A stretch of 64,000 bases of DNA from Marmoricola sp. Leaf446 (GCF_001424755.1 NZ_LMRF01000006.1:531300-595299), one strand, 5' to 3'. Shown: positions 21,041 to 29,584, counted from the first letter of the stretch. Program-made: numbers and translations. The notes: a model not told the origin generated them from the letters alone.

Positions 21041-22521
21041 GCGCGGTCGGTGTCGAGGAGGTAGCCGCCCTGGCCGTCCTCGACGAGGCCCTCGACCTTG
21101 TCCTCGGTCGAGGTGGTGCCGTCGGTGCGGGTGTAGACGAGCCGCACCCGCACGTCGTCGCTGTCCTCGCTGGCGCTGACCTGCTGCACGTCGACGGAGC
21201 GGATGCTGCTCCAGAACGCGTCGTACCTCGCCCGGCCCTGCGCCTGCAGGCTCGGGCCCAGCATCGACCACGCCTCGTCGGTGCCTCCCGGGGCGGAGGC
21301 GTAGTAGTCGCGCACCAGCTGCTCCTTGGCCGCGGCGCCGCCGGCCGCGGCCTCGCTCGCGCTCGGCGACTCGCTGGGGCTCTCGCTGGGTGGTTCGCTG
21401 GTCGACTCGCTGGGGCTCTCGGTCGGTGCCGACGGCGACGTCGACGGGTCGGCGGCCCCCGCACCCGCGTCGCCGTCGCCGAGCTGTCGGGCCACGAGCC
21501 AGGCCCCGGCGACGAGACCGACGACGAGCAGGGCGGCCAGGACGAGCGGCCAGGCCCGACGCCGCGAGCGGTCGTGGCCGCGGCGGGGTCCGGAGGGCGG
21601 CGTCGGCGCGATCGCGACCGGTGCCGGGCGCTGCGGCTCCTCCTCGGCGCGCTGCCGGCTCGGCTGCGGGGCCGCACCGGTCTGCTCGCGGGTCTGGTGC
21701 AGCGTCGCGTCCCCGCGGTGCTGGTCGGCGAGACGGCGCAGCACGTGGGCGGCCTCGTCCATCGGCCAGCGTGACCCGGGGTCGCGGTCGAGCATCCCGT
21801 CCAACGCCTGCGCCAGGATCCCGGCCCGGACCGGCGGGGCCGGCGGGGTGGAGACGATCTCGTGGAGCACGGCGATCGGGTTGGGCTGCTGCGCGTACGG
21901 CGGCCGGCCCTCGACGGCGGCGTACAGCGTCGCGCCGAGCGCCCAGACGTCGTCCTCGGGCGCCGGGGAGCCGCCGCGGGCCAGCGACGGGGAGAAGTAC
22001 GTCGGGGTGCCGGTCATGCTCCCGGCGTGGGTGAGCGTCGCGTCGCCGGCCGTGCGGGCGATGCCGAAGTCGCTGATCTTGGCGACGCCGTCGTGGCGCA
22101 CCAGCACGTTGCCGGGCTTGACGTCGCGGTGGACCGTGCCCTCCGCGTGCAGCGCCGCCAGCCCGTCGGCGACCTGGGCGCCGAGGTCGGCCACCACGGC
22201 GGGGTCGAGCGGCCCGTCCTGCTTGATGATCTGCGACAGCGAGCGTCCCGGGACCAGCTCCATCACCAGCCAGAGGTGACCCGCCTCCTCGACGACGTCG
22301 AACACGGTCACGACGTGGGGGTGGTTGAGCCCGGCCGAGGACCGCGCCTCGCGGAGCGCGCGGGCGGAGTCGGTCACGGACTCCCCCGGCAGCCGGCCGA
22401 CCTGCTTGACGGCGACGACGCGGTGGAGCGTCTCGTCGCGGGCCGACCACACGGTGCCCATGCCTCCGCGACCGATGACGTCCTCGACGCGGTAGCGGCC
22501 GCCGATCAGCTCGGGCTGCAT
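21034..22521 (-). CDS. Receptor-like Ser/Thr protein kinase (PknB type)
   Basis: A 495-residue protein. The kinase domain covers about 8-265, with glycine loop GRGGMG at 17-22, Lys39, catalytic Asp133 (HRDVKPGN) and Asp151 (DFG). The APE-like position reads FSPSLARG, without the usual Glu. After a Pro/Gln-rich juxtamembrane segment there is one membrane helix (WPLVLAALLVVGLVAGAWLV), a Ser/Glu/Pro repeat stalk and an extracellular domain of about 110 residues. It therefore senses outside and phosphorylates inside. GAGGAGA precedes the ATG. No PASTA repeats are visible. Confidence 0.92.
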   Translation of the reverse strand: MQPELIGGRYRVEDVIGRGGMGTVWSARDETLHRVVAVKQVGRLPGESVTDSARALREARSSAGLNHPHVVTVFDVVEEAGHLWLVMELVPGRSLSQIIKQDGPLDPAVVADLGAQVADGLAALHAEGTVHRDVKPGNVLVRHDGVAKISDFGIARTAGDATLTHAGSMTGTPTYFSPSLARGGSPAPEDDVWALGATLYAAVEGRPPYAQQPNPIAVLHEIVSTPPAPPVRAGILAQALDGMLDRDPGSRWPMDEAAHVLRRLADQHRGDATLHQTREQTGAAPQPSRQRAEEEPQRPAPVAIAPTPPSGPRRGHDRSRRRAWPLVLAALLVVGLVAGAWLVARQLGDGDAGAGAADPSTSPSAPTESPSESTSEPPSESPSESPSASEAAAGGAAAKEQLVRDYYASAPGGTDEAWSMLGPSLQAQGRARYDAFWSSIRSVDVQQVSASEDSDDVRVRLVYTRTDGTTSTEDKVEGLVEDGQGGYLLDTDRAG

Positions 22522-22602
22522 GGGTCTCCTCGCGGCTCGACGACGTGGGCAGTGCGGTTCGGCGTACCCAGGCTGACCGACGCTACTCGTCCCGGTCCCG
22601 GC

Positions 22603-24132
22603 TCAGTGGATCGGCAGCCGTCCGGTGAGACGACCGTGCCGCTCGGCGCTGGCGCCCTGCAGTCCGACGATCTCCACCTGCTGGTGCCGTCGGGCGTAGG
22701 TGGCGGTGACGGCGTCGAGCGAGGCGACGGTGGAGGCGTCCCACACGTGGGCGCCGGACAGGTCGATGACGACGTGCTCGGGGTCGGCGGCGTACTCGAA
22801 CCGGGCGGGGAGGTCGTTGCTGGAGGCGAAGAACAGCTCGCCGGTGACCGTGTAGACCGCCGTGCTGCTGCCGTCGGGGCCTGTGACGACCTCGCGGCGC
22901 AGGTCGGTCAGGTGGGCCACCCGCCGCGCGAACAGGGTCATCGCCGCCAGGACGCCGACCACGACGCCGATGGCGAGGTTGTGGGTGGTGACCGTGACCA
23001 CCACGGTGGTGAGCATCACCGCGGTCTCCGACCTCGGCATCCGTCGCAGGGTGGCGGGCCGCACGGAGTGCCAGTCGAAGGTGCCGACCGAGACCATCAC
23101 CATCACCGCGACCAGGGCGGCCATCGGGATGATCGCGACGACGTCGCCGAACCCCACCACCATGACCAGCAGGAAGACGCCGGCCAGGAAGGTGGAGATG
23201 CGCGTGCGGGCGCCGGAGACCTTCACGTTGATGAGGGTCTGGCCGATCATCGCGCAGCCGCCCATCCCGCCGAAGCAACCGGTGATCACGTTGGCGACGC
23301 CCTGGCCCCACGCCTCACGGGTCTTGCCCGAGCGGGTCCCGGTGACCTCGTCGACGAGCTTCGCGGTGAGGAGGGACTCCAGCAGCCCGACGAGGGCCAT
23401 GCCCAGGGCGTACGGCGCGATGATGCGCAGCGTCTCGAGGTCGAGCGGCACGTCCGGCACGAGGAGCGACGGCAGGCTGTCGGGCAGCTCGCCCTGGTCG
23501 CCGACGTCCGGCACGTCCAGGGCGGCCACGACGGTGAAGGCGGTCAGGGCCACGATCGCGACCAGCGGCGCCGGCACCACCCGGGTGACCCGCGGCAGGC
23601 CGACCATGACGGCGATGCCGACGGCGACCATCGGGTAGACGAGCAACGGCACGTCGACCAGGTAGGGCAGCTGTGCCGCGAAGATCAGGATCGCCAGCGC
23701 GTTGACGAAGCCGACCATGACCGAGCGCGGCACGAAGCGCATCAGCCGGGCCACGCCGGCGAGACCGAGGACGACCTGGATCGCACCCCCGAGCAGCACG
23801 GTGGCGACGAGGTAGTCGTAGCCGTGGTCGCGCACCACCGGCGCGACCACCAGGGCGACGGCCCCCGTGGCCGCGGAGATCATCGCCGGGCGCCCGCCGA
23901 GGAAGGCGATCGAGACCGCCATGGTGAACGACGCGAACAGGCCCACCCGTGGGTCGACGCCGGCGATGATCGAGAACGAGATCGCCTCGGGGATGAGCGC
24001 GAGCGCGACGACGAGACCGCCCAGCACCTCGGTGCGCAGCAGCCGGGGCGAGCGCAGCGCGGCGCGGACGGTCGGGGCGCTGTCGCGGGTCGGGGCAGGC
24101 GTGCTGACGGGCGTGCTGACGGGCGTGCTCAC
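22603..24132 (-). CDS. SulP family anion transporter with STAS domain
   Basis: A 509-residue carrier from GTG 24132 (GGAG 7 bases upstream). Membrane helices run from about residue 25 to 395 with the SulP signature GGRPAMISAATGAVALVVAPVV; the C-terminal STAS domain holds VVIDLSGAHVWDASTVASLD. Relatives import sulfate or bicarbonate; the substrate is not decidable. Three 15-base repeats give VSTP three times at the N-terminus, so alternative GTG starts at 24117 and 24102 exist. A MerR gene diverges. Confidence 0.9.
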   Translation of the reverse strand: MSTPVSTPVSTPAPTRDSAPTVRAALRSPRLLRTEVLGGLVVALALIPEAISFSIIAGVDPRVGLFASFTMAVSIAFLGGRPAMISAATGAVALVVAPVVRDHGYDYLVATVLLGGAIQVVLGLAGVARLMRFVPRSVMVGFVNALAILIFAAQLPYLVDVPLLVYPMVAVGIAVMVGLPRVTRVVPAPLVAIVALTAFTVVAALDVPDVGDQGELPDSLPSLLVPDVPLDLETLRIIAPYALGMALVGLLESLLTAKLVDEVTGTRSGKTREAWGQGVANVITGCFGGMGGCAMIGQTLINVKVSGARTRISTFLAGVFLLVMVVGFGDVVAIIPMAALVAVMVMVSVGTFDWHSVRPATLRRMPRSETAVMLTTVVVTVTTHNLAIGVVVGVLAAMTLFARRVAHLTDLRREVVTGPDGSSTAVYTVTGELFFASSNDLPARFEYAADPEHVVIDLSGAHVWDASTVASLDAVTATYARRHQQVEIVGLQGASAERHGRLTGRLPIH

Positions 24133-24268
24133 GGGTGGGCTCCGTTCGAGGCCCGCGGCGTACGGCGCGCGGGCGGGTGCGTGGGCGGGGAGGGATCGGG
24201 GAGAGGATGGGCGGGCGCGACGACCGCGCGAGCCGGCGCGAGGCCGGCGGAAGACTGGCTCCGACCCT

Positions 24269-24289
24269 ACCCTCACGTAGCGTCAGGGT
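24269..24289. promoter_or_regulatory. Dyad operator between sulP and merR
   Basis: ACCCTCACG-TAG-CGTCAGGGT has 8 of 9 arm positions paired around a short centre, the form of MerR-family sites. It lies 30 bases ahead of the MerR ATG and upstream of sulP. Confidence 0.5.
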
Positions 24290-24318
24290 TGCCATCCCCA
24301 GGACGCGGAGGAGGCGGG

Positions 24319-24678
24319 ATGCACATCGGCGAGGTGGCCGCCCGCACCGAGCTGTCGCTGCGCAGCCTCCGGCACTGGGACGACGTCGGCCTGCTCCGGC
24401 CGTCCGGGCGCACCGACGGCGGCTTCCGTGTCTACACCGAGGCCGACGTCGAGAAGATCCTGGTGATCCGGCGGATGAAGCCCCTGGGCTTCACCCTCGA
24501 CGAGATGGCCGTCGCCATGCGCGACCTCGAGGCCCTCCGCGCCGACCCCGCCGACACCACCGCCCGCGCCCGCCTGGAGGCCGTCCTCGACGACGCCGCC
24601 GCCCGCCGCGAGCGGCTCGTCGTCCAGCTCGGCATGGCCGAGGAGTTCCTCGAGGTCCTCGGCCGCGAGCTGGGCTGA
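24319..24678 (+). CDS. MerR family transcriptional regulator
   Basis: A 119-residue protein. The winged helix MHIGEVAARTELSLRSLRHWDDVGLLRPSGRTDGGFRVYTE is diagnostic, followed by the MerR linker ILVIRRMKPLGFTLDEM and a C-terminal coiled-coil dimer helix. No ligand-binding cysteines or effector domain are present. GGAGGAGGCGGG precedes the ATG. Divergent placement suggests that it controls sulP and itself through the dyad at 24269-24289. Confidence 0.9.
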   Translation: MHIGEVAARTELSLRSLRHWDDVGLLRPSGRTDGGFRVYTEADVEKILVIRRMKPLGFTLDEMAVAMRDLEALRADPADTTARARLEAVLDDAAARRERLVVQLGMAEEFLEVLGRELG

Positions 24679-24680
24679 GC

Positions 24681-24700
24681 GCGGCAGGTCTCGCTGCCGC
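24681..24700 (+). terminator. Stem-loop after merR
   Basis: GCGGCAG and CTGCCGC (7 bp) enclose a 6-base loop right after the merR stop; no T-tract follows. Confidence 0.45.
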
Positions 24701-24705
24701 CCCGT

Positions 24706-24757
24706 CGGGACGTCATCAGGATCGTGGGCTGGAGGTCACGATCTCGATGACGTCCCG
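24706..24757. repeat. Long imperfect intergenic inverted repeat
   Basis: CGGGACGTCATC and GATGACGTCCCG (12 bp), then an A-C mismatch and G-T wobble, then GATCGTG and CACGATC (7 bp), close a 10-base loop GGCTGGAGGT. The hairpin lies between merR and tRNA-Arg. It has no T-tract and could be a dispersed extragenic palindrome. Confidence 0.75.
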
Positions 24758-24808
24758 GGGTGGGCGTTGCGGCAGACTGACCCCGGATCGGCCCCGGGGG
24801 TCGACCAC

Positions 24809-24882
24809 GCCTCCGTAGCTCAGCTGGATAGAGCAAGAGCCTTCTAATCTCTAGGTCGCAGGTTCGAGTCCTGCCGGGGGCG
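24809..24882 (+). tRNA. tRNA-Arg (anticodon TCT)
   Basis: A full cloverleaf: acceptor GCCTCCG/CGGGGGC, D-arm GCTC/GAGC, anticodon loop CTTCTAA with TCT, T-arm GCAGG-TTCGAGT-CCTGC, discriminator G. The CCA tail is not encoded. The closing pair of the anticodon stem is a C-T mismatch. It reads AGA/AGG, rare codons in such a genome. Confidence 0.95.
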
Positions 24883-24921
24883 CCGTACGCCGGGCCACTG
24901 GGCCGCCCAGTGGGCCGGCCG

Positions 24922-24943
24922 CCCGCGGTCTCGCGGGACTTTT
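24922..24943 (+). terminator. Intrinsic terminator after tRNA-Arg
   Basis: CCCGCG-GTCT-CGCGGG stem followed by ACTTTT. Just before it, CCACTGGGC and GCCCAGTGG (24897-24915) form another hairpin. Confidence 0.7.
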
Positions 24944-25109
24944 CCTGACACCGAGGTGTACAACGGACGGGTCTTCTGCACGTGGGGCACGTCGGCGGAG
25001 AGGCCGTGTCGACGAGCGCCGGGCCACGCCTCGTCGGGAGCCGGGCCGGGGGCGGCTCGCGACGAGGCGAGTAGGCTCGGGCCAGGCCCACGACGAGAGG
25101 AGCCTCGTC

Positions 25110-25343
25110 GTGCACGACTATGGCGAGCGCATCGTCGAAGCCGCGCCGGACGCGGTGCTCGAGTGGCTCAAGACCTCCGCCGGCTCGGCCGGCTGGACGC
25201 TCCTGGCCGTCGACGACTTCGGTCGCGGCCAGCACGTCACCTGGGTCGACGCAGGTGACCGCAGCAGCCGCAAGGCCCAGCTCGTCGCCGTCGTCACGCC
25301 GCTCGATCGCGGCGGGTGCCGCGTCCACCTCCGCGAGCGCTAG
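25110..25343 (+). CDS. Small hypothetical protein (77 aa)
   Basis: A compact soluble alpha/beta-like sequence, MHDYGERIVEAAPDAVLEWLKTS at the start and VVTPLDRGGCRVHLRER at the end. It starts at GTG 25110 behind GAGAGGAG, and TAGGCT at 25072-25077 is a probable -10 box. It is convergent with the adenosine deaminase-like gene, the 3' ends overlapping by 4 bases. No family recognised. Confidence 0.6.
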   Translation: MHDYGERIVEAAPDAVLEWLKTSAGSAGWTLLAVDDFGRGQHVTWVDAGDRSSRKAQLVAVVTPLDRGGCRVHLRER

Positions 25344-26398
25344 GAGACGCCGCCGGCGGTCGCGAGGTGGTCGTCGATCTCGGACAGCACCCGGCGGCGC
25401 ACGTCGTCCGGCGCGAACGACACCTCCACCGCGGTCCGGGCGAGGTCGGCCACCCCCGCCTCGTCGAGGTCGAGCAGGTCGGCGGCGATGCCGTACTCCC
25501 GGTTGAGCGAGGTGCCGAACATCGACGGGTCGTCGCTGTTGACCGTGACGCGCACCCCGGCCTCGACGAAGGCCGGCAGCGGGTGCTCGGCCAGCGAGGC
25601 GACCGCCTTGGTCGCCACGTTGGACGACGGGCAGACCTCGAGCGGGATGCCCTGCTCGGCAAGGTGCGCGAGCAGCGCGGGGTCCAGCGCGGCCGACGTG
25701 CCGTGGCCGATCCGCTCGGCCCCCAGCAGGCGCAGCGCGTCCCAGACCGTCTCCGGCCCGGTCGTCTCCCCCGCGTGCGGGACGGCGTGCAGGCCCGCGG
25801 CACGGGCGGCGTCGAAGTGGGGCTGGAACTGCGGCCGGGGCACGCCGATCTCCGGGCCGCCGAGCCCGAGCGCGACGAGCGAGTCGGGTGCGTGCTCGAG
25901 CACGTAGCCCAGCGTGGCGTCCGCGCCGGGCACGCCGAGCTCGCCGGGGATGTCGTAGATCCAGCGCAGCACCAGCCCGAAGTCGCGCTCGGCGGCGACG
26001 CGGGCGTCCTCGATCGCCTCGGTGTAGGCCTCGATCGGCACCCCGGCGAGCACCGAGGTGTGGGGCGTGCAGGTCAGCTCGGCGTACCGGACCTGCTGAC
26101 CCGTCGCCAGCTCGCGTGCCACCTCGTAGGTCAGCAGCCGCACGTCCTCAGGCGTCTTGATGAGGTCGACGACGGCGAGGTAGAGCTCGATGAAGTGGGC
26201 GAAGTCGCGGAACCGGAAGAACTCCGCGAGCGCGTCGGGGTCGGCCGGGACCACCCCGGGGTGACGCTGCGCCAGCTCGGCGACGATCCGCGGCGACGCC
26301 GACCCGACGTGGTGCACGTGCAGCTCGGCCTTGGGCAGGCCGGCGACGAAGGCGTCGAGCCGACCGGTGGGGAGGTCCTGGGGCATGGCGCTCAGCAT
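25340..26398 (-). CDS. add: Adenosine deaminase family enzyme
   Basis: A 352-residue metal-dependent deaminase. Zinc ligands His27 and His29 are in ELHVHHVGSASP, the catalytic region is HAGETTGPETVWDAL with RIGHG, and the final Asp pair is NSDDPSMFGTSLN. The variant HVHHVGSASP, rather than HLDG, marks an actinobacterial subfamily whose substrate may differ from adenosine (aminodeoxyfutalosine is one option). No menaquinone genes are nearby. Starts at 26398 or at the second Met, 26386. Confidence 0.85.
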   Translation of the reverse strand: MLSAMPQDLPTGRLDAFVAGLPKAELHVHHVGSASPRIVAELAQRHPGVVPADPDALAEFFRFRDFAHFIELYLAVVDLIKTPEDVRLLTYEVARELATGQQVRYAELTCTPHTSVLAGVPIEAYTEAIEDARVAAERDFGLVLRWIYDIPGELGVPGADATLGYVLEHAPDSLVALGLGGPEIGVPRPQFQPHFDAARAAGLHAVPHAGETTGPETVWDALRLLGAERIGHGTSAALDPALLAHLAEQGIPLEVCPSSNVATKAVASLAEHPLPAFVEAGVRVTVNSDDPSMFGTSLNREYGIAADLLDLDEAGVADLARTAVEVSFAPDDVRRRVLSEIDDHLATAGGVS

Positions 26399-26412
26399 GG
26401 CACCGGGGCGCC

Positions 26413-27150
26413 TCAGGACGAGGCGAGGGTCCGCTCGAGGGAGTCGACCATGTCGCCGATCGAGGAGCCCTCCAGAGGCGTGCCGTCGAGCAGCACCGTG
26501 GGGGTCCCGGTGACACCGGCCTGCTCGGCCTTCGCGTCCGCCGCGTCGACGAGCTGCTGGTCGACCTCACCCTGCTCGATCCGCTGCAGCAGCGCCTCGT
26601 CCTCCACCCCGGCGTCCCTCGCCCAGTCGGCGAGCTGGGCGTCGTCGGGCTTGCTGGCGCTCGACTCGTAGGGCTGCTCGTCGTAGAGCTTGTCGTGGAA
26701 GGCGGCCGCCTGCTCCGGCGTACCGTCGGTGAGCACCAGGCCCCAGGCGTTGAGCGCGCGCTCGGAGTAGTCGTCCTGGAGCAGGTGGAACGGGCGGTAC
26801 TCGACCTGCACCGTGCCCTTCGCGGCGTCGGCGCGCAGGAAGTCGCGCGAGCCGTTCTCGAACTCGCGGCAGTAGGGGCACAGGAAGTCCTCGTAGACCA
26901 CGACCGTGTGCGCGGCGTCGTCCGGCCCGAGCACGAGCGCACTGCCCTCCGCCCGGGCGGGCACGTCGCTCGGCGGCGGCGTCTCCTCGCCGCGGCCGCT
27001 GAGGACCACCACCCCGGCCACCACGGCGAGCACGGCCACGACGGCGGCCACGCCGAGCAGCAGCCGGCGCCGCTCGCGACCGGCGGCGTCGCGGCGCAGC
27101 TGCGCGGCCCGGCTGGTGCGGTGGGGCGGGTCGGTGGGGGTGCTGGGCAC
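26413..27150 (-). CDS. Membrane-anchored DsbA-like thioredoxin-fold protein
   Basis: A 245-residue protein from GTG 27150 (GGAGG 5 bases upstream). A basic N-terminus and one helix (LLLGVAAVVAVLAVVAGVVVL, about 31-51) anchor it outside the membrane; the thioredoxin fold with CPYC (FLCPYCREF) and cis-Pro segment GVTGTPTVLLDG follows. It likely forms or isomerises disulfides in exported proteins. The upstream MauE-like gene, 35 bases away, probably supplies the membrane redox partner. Confidence 0.88.
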   Translation of the reverse strand: MPSTPTDPPHRTSRAAQLRRDAAGRERRRLLLGVAAVVAVLAVVAGVVVLSGRGEETPPPSDVPARAEGSALVLGPDDAAHTVVVYEDFLCPYCREFENGSRDFLRADAAKGTVQVEYRPFHLLQDDYSERALNAWGLVLTDGTPEQAAAFHDKLYDEQPYESSASKPDDAQLADWARDAGVEDEALLQRIEQGEVDQQLVDAADAKAEQAGVTGTPTVLLDGTPLEGSSIGDMVDSLERTLASS

Positions 27151-27185
27151 GGGTGCCTCCAGGGGTAGGTGATCAGGCGGGAGGA

Positions 27186-27638
27186 TCAGGCGGGGAAGAC
27201 GACGTTGTCGAGGGCGAGCCGGGTGCGGCGTACGACGAGGACGAAGGCCGAGGCGAGCAGCAGCCCGACGTCGCGGGCGATCTCCCAGGGGTACTGCGAG
27301 AACGCGTCCGGGTCGTAGCCACCGCCGCCGAAGCAGCCGCAGTCGATCGGGATGCCGCGCAGCCAGACCGAGACGATGCCGACCACGAAGCCGACGAGCA
27401 GCAGCGCCGAGACGACCGCCGCAACCCGCGACAGCAGCCCTGCGACGAGCAGCAGCCCGACCCCGATCTCGACGGCCGGCAGCACCCGGCCGACGGCGTC
27501 GGCGACGTCGAGCGGCAGCAGCTGGTAGGCGCGGACCGCGGTGGTGCTGGCCGCGGGGTCGCCGAACTTCAGCCACCCGGCGTAGAGCCAGACACCTCCC
27601 ACCACCAGGCGAGCCAGGAGTCCGAGCCAGCCGCGCAC
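27186..27638 (-). CDS. MauE/DoxX family redox-associated membrane protein
   Basis: A 150-residue four-helix membrane protein. I choose GTG 27638 (VRGWLGLLARLVVGG) because TACGGT stands 7 bases before it and homologues start just ahead of helix 1; ATG 27674 is a longer option. The conserved CGCFGGGG lies between helices 3 and 4, with a Cys pair likely to carry redox equivalents. In MauE systems such a protein supports disulfide formation with a DsbA-like partner, here encoded directly downstream. Confidence 0.8.
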   Translation of the reverse strand: MRGWLGLLARLVVGGVWLYAGWLKFGDPAASTTAVRAYQLLPLDVADAVGRVLPAVEIGVGLLLVAGLLSRVAAVVSALLLVGFVVGIVSVWLRGIPIDCGCFGGGGYDPDAFSQYPWEIARDVGLLLASAFVLVVRRTRLALDNVVFPA

Positions 27639-27645
27639 GTGCTCC

Positions 27646-27651
27646 ACCGTA
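27646..27651 (-). promoter_or_regulatory. -10 box of leaderless mauE-like gene
   Basis: Minus-strand TACGGT, 7 bases before GTG 27638; it decides the start choice. Confidence 0.5.
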
Positions 27652-27690
27652 GGTCGCGGCGCTGGACGGAGCATGAGACGAGGCCGTGGG

Positions 27691-27696
27691 TAGGCT
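27691..27696 (+). promoter_or_regulatory. -10 box of leaderless orn
   Basis: TAGGCT, 8 bases before GTG 27705. Confidence 0.55.
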
Positions 27697-27704
27697 GAGT
27701 CGTT

Positions 27705-28325
27705 GTGACCGAACGACTGGTGTGGATCGACTGCGAGATGACCGGGCTCGACCTCGAGCACGACGCCCTGGTCGAGGTGGCGGCCCTGGTGACCGACTTC
27801 GACCTCAACGTCCTCGGCGAGGGCGTCGACGTGGTGATCAAGCCGCCCGCGGCGGCCCTGGACCAGATGGTCGAGTTCGTGCGCGAGATGCACACCTCCT
27901 CGGGCCTGCTCGACGAGCTCGCCGGCGGCGTCTCGATCGACGAGGCCCAGGACGCGGTGCTGACCTACATCCGCTCGCAGTGCCCCGACGGCTCGCGGCC
28001 GCCGCTGGCCGGCAACTCGGTGGCCACCGACCGCGCCTTCATCAGCCGTGACATGCCCGAGCTCGAGCAGGCGCTGCACTACCGGCTGGTGGACGTCTCC
28101 TCGATCAAGGAGCTCTCGCGCCGCTGGTTCCCGCGCGCCTACTACAACGCGCCGACCAAGGGCGGCAACCACCGCGCCCTGGCCGACATCCAGGAGAGCA
28201 TCGAGGAGCTGCGGTTCTACCGGGAGGCCGTCTTCGTGCCCTCCCCCGGCCCGGACTCCGCCACGGCCAAGCAGATCGCGCGCCGCCACGGCGGCTCGCT
28301 GACCGGCAGCGGGGCCGATTCGTAG
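27705..28325 (+). CDS. orn: Oligoribonuclease
   Basis: A 206-residue DEDDh exonuclease. The metal-binding residues are Asp9 and Glu11 ([10 protein letters not shown]), Asp109 (ATDRAF) and Asp161, with catalytic His156 ([12 protein letters not shown]). It degrades 2-5 nt RNAs, including pGpG from cyclic-di-GMP, to mononucleotides. The Leu/Tyr surface that fits dinucleotides ([16 protein letters not shown]) is present. A leaderless promoter precedes it; tRNA-His follows 60 bases after the stop. Confidence 0.96.
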   Translation: MTERLVWIDCEMTGLDLEHDALVEVAALVTDFDLNVLGEGVDVVIKPPAAALDQMVEFVREMHTSSGLLDELAGGVSIDEAQDAVLTYIRSQCPDGSRPPLAGNSVATDRAFISRDMPELEQALHYRLVDVSSIKELSRRWFPRAYYNAPTKGGNHRALADIQESIEELRFYREAVFVPSPGPDSATAKQIARRHGGSLTGSGADS

Positions 28326-28385
28326 CAGCCGGGGAGATTCGTCTAGACTCCCTCTCGGCTTCGGGCCCCAGGGTCCCGACGTCGT

Positions 28386-28462
28386 GGTGGGTATAGCTCA
28401 GCTGGTAGAGCGCCGCCTTGTGGTGGCGGATGTCGCGGGTTCAAGTCCCGTTACTCACCCCA
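28386..28462 (+). tRNA. tRNA-His (anticodon GTG)
   Basis: Acceptor GTGGGTA/TACTCAC with the extra G at -1 (28386) facing C73, the histidine identity pair. Anticodon loop TTGTGGT, T-arm GCGGG-TTCAAGT-CCCGT. CCA is encoded at 28460-28462. Confidence 0.96.
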
Positions 28463-28467
28463 ACGAC

Positions 28468-28514
28468 AGCCCCGGGTCAGTGATCACCTCACTGGCCCGG
28501 GGCTTCGTCGTTCC
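28468..28514 (+). terminator. Strong stem-loop after tRNA-His
   Basis: AGCCCCGGGTCAGTGA pairs with TCACTGGCCCGGGGCT (16 bp, one wobble, 5-base loop), followed by the tail TCGTCGTTCC. It overlaps the end of the convergent RIO kinase gene. Confidence 0.75.
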
Positions 28515-29384
28515 TCAGAACGCGTGCGTCATCACCTCGGCGAACAGCGCGTGCTCGTCGACCTCGAGGCCCCGCGAGCGGAACCAGCGGCACACGTTGG
28601 TGCAGTCGCGGAGCAGGAAGTCGGCGCCCGCGGGGTTGGCCACGAGGTCGACGAGCTGCGGCAGGTCGATGACCACGAGCCGCTCCCCCGCCGCCAGGAC
28701 GTTGTACGCCGACAGGTCGCCGTGGACCAGGCCGTGCCGGGCCAGCTCGGCGAGCACGTCGGCCAGCTGGGCGTAGTAGGACTCGAGCAGGTCACGGTCC
28801 GGTCGGGTCTGCGCCAGCCGGGGCGCGGTCGCGCCGTCGACGGTGATCCACTCCATCAGGATCTCGGTGCCGTCGAGCTGCACCGGGTAGGGCACCGGCA
28901 GGCCGAGACCGTGCAGCCGCACCAGCGCCTCCCACTCCGCCCACGCCCACTGGCCGGCGGCGACGGCGCGGCCGTGGGCGGACCGGCGGGCCATCGCCCG
29001 GCCGTCGCGGGTGTTGCGCACCCGCCGCCCCGCGGCGTACTCGCCCGAGCGGTGGAAGTCGCGGTGCTCCTCGCCGCGGTAGCGCTTCGCGGCCATCACG
29101 ACGCCCCGCTCGGGGTCGTGTGGGTCGCACCGCTCCAGCAGGAAGACGTCGCCCTCCTTGCCGGTCTTGAGGATGCCGAGGTCGGTGTCGACGGCGCCGC
29201 GCGAGGTCACGACCCAGTCGGGGCGCGGCTCGGGCCCGCGGCACAGGGCGTCGACCGAGGACCAGGTGGACCAGCGCTGGCCGGGGCCGTCGGGCTCGTC
29301 GTAGGCGGTGAAGTCGAAGACGAACGCCGGGTCGACGTCGTCAGGGGCGGGTGGGTCGAGCGGGGGGAACGGGTCCTGGGACAC
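28515..29384 (-). CDS. RIO-type serine protein kinase
   Basis: A 289-residue kinase from GTG 29384 (GGAG 5 bases upstream). The RIO pattern is ILKTGKEGDVFLLER (flexible loop), VMAAKRYR (Lys), HGLVHGDLSAYNVL (catalytic Asp) and LVVIDLPQLVD (metal Asp). No membrane segment. Archaeal and eukaryotic RIO kinases act in ribosome maturation; the bacterial substrate is unknown. Its 3' end abuts the tRNA-His terminator. Confidence 0.9.
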   Translation of the reverse strand: MSQDPFPPLDPPAPDDVDPAFVFDFTAYDEPDGPGQRWSTWSSVDALCRGPEPRPDWVVTSRGAVDTDLGILKTGKEGDVFLLERCDPHDPERGVVMAAKRYRGEEHRDFHRSGEYAAGRRVRNTRDGRAMARRSAHGRAVAAGQWAWAEWEALVRLHGLGLPVPYPVQLDGTEILMEWITVDGATAPRLAQTRPDRDLLESYYAQLADVLAELARHGLVHGDLSAYNVLAAGERLVVIDLPQLVDLVANPAGADFLLRDCTNVCRWFRSRGLEVDEHALFAEVMTHAF

Positions 29385-29544
29385 GGGTGCTCCGGAGGGT
29401 GGGGAGGGACGGGTCTGCAGGCAGACCAGTGACAGTCGTGGACACGTCGCCTCCTCTCCTCGGGGGGTGCCGGCGGCACCCGTGGTCGTCACCCCAGCCT
29501 GGCGACGCCGGCCGGCCCGGGCAACCGGTTTTCTCCCCCGGACG

Positions 29545-29584
29545 CACGAGAGCCGCAGGCCCGGTGGGGCCTGCGGCTCTCGTG
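29545..29584. terminator. Long perfect hairpin, probable terminator
   Basis: 17-bp perfect stem (29545-29561 with 29568-29584) and a 6-base loop, downstream of the membrane protein gene ending at 29607. No T-tract is present on either side. Confidence 0.65.

Noticed and set aside
24809..24882. tRNA-Arg as an attachment site of an integrated element
   Set aside because: I found no second copy of the tRNA 3' end in the window and no integrase beside it; the nearby hairpin does not repeat tRNA sequence.
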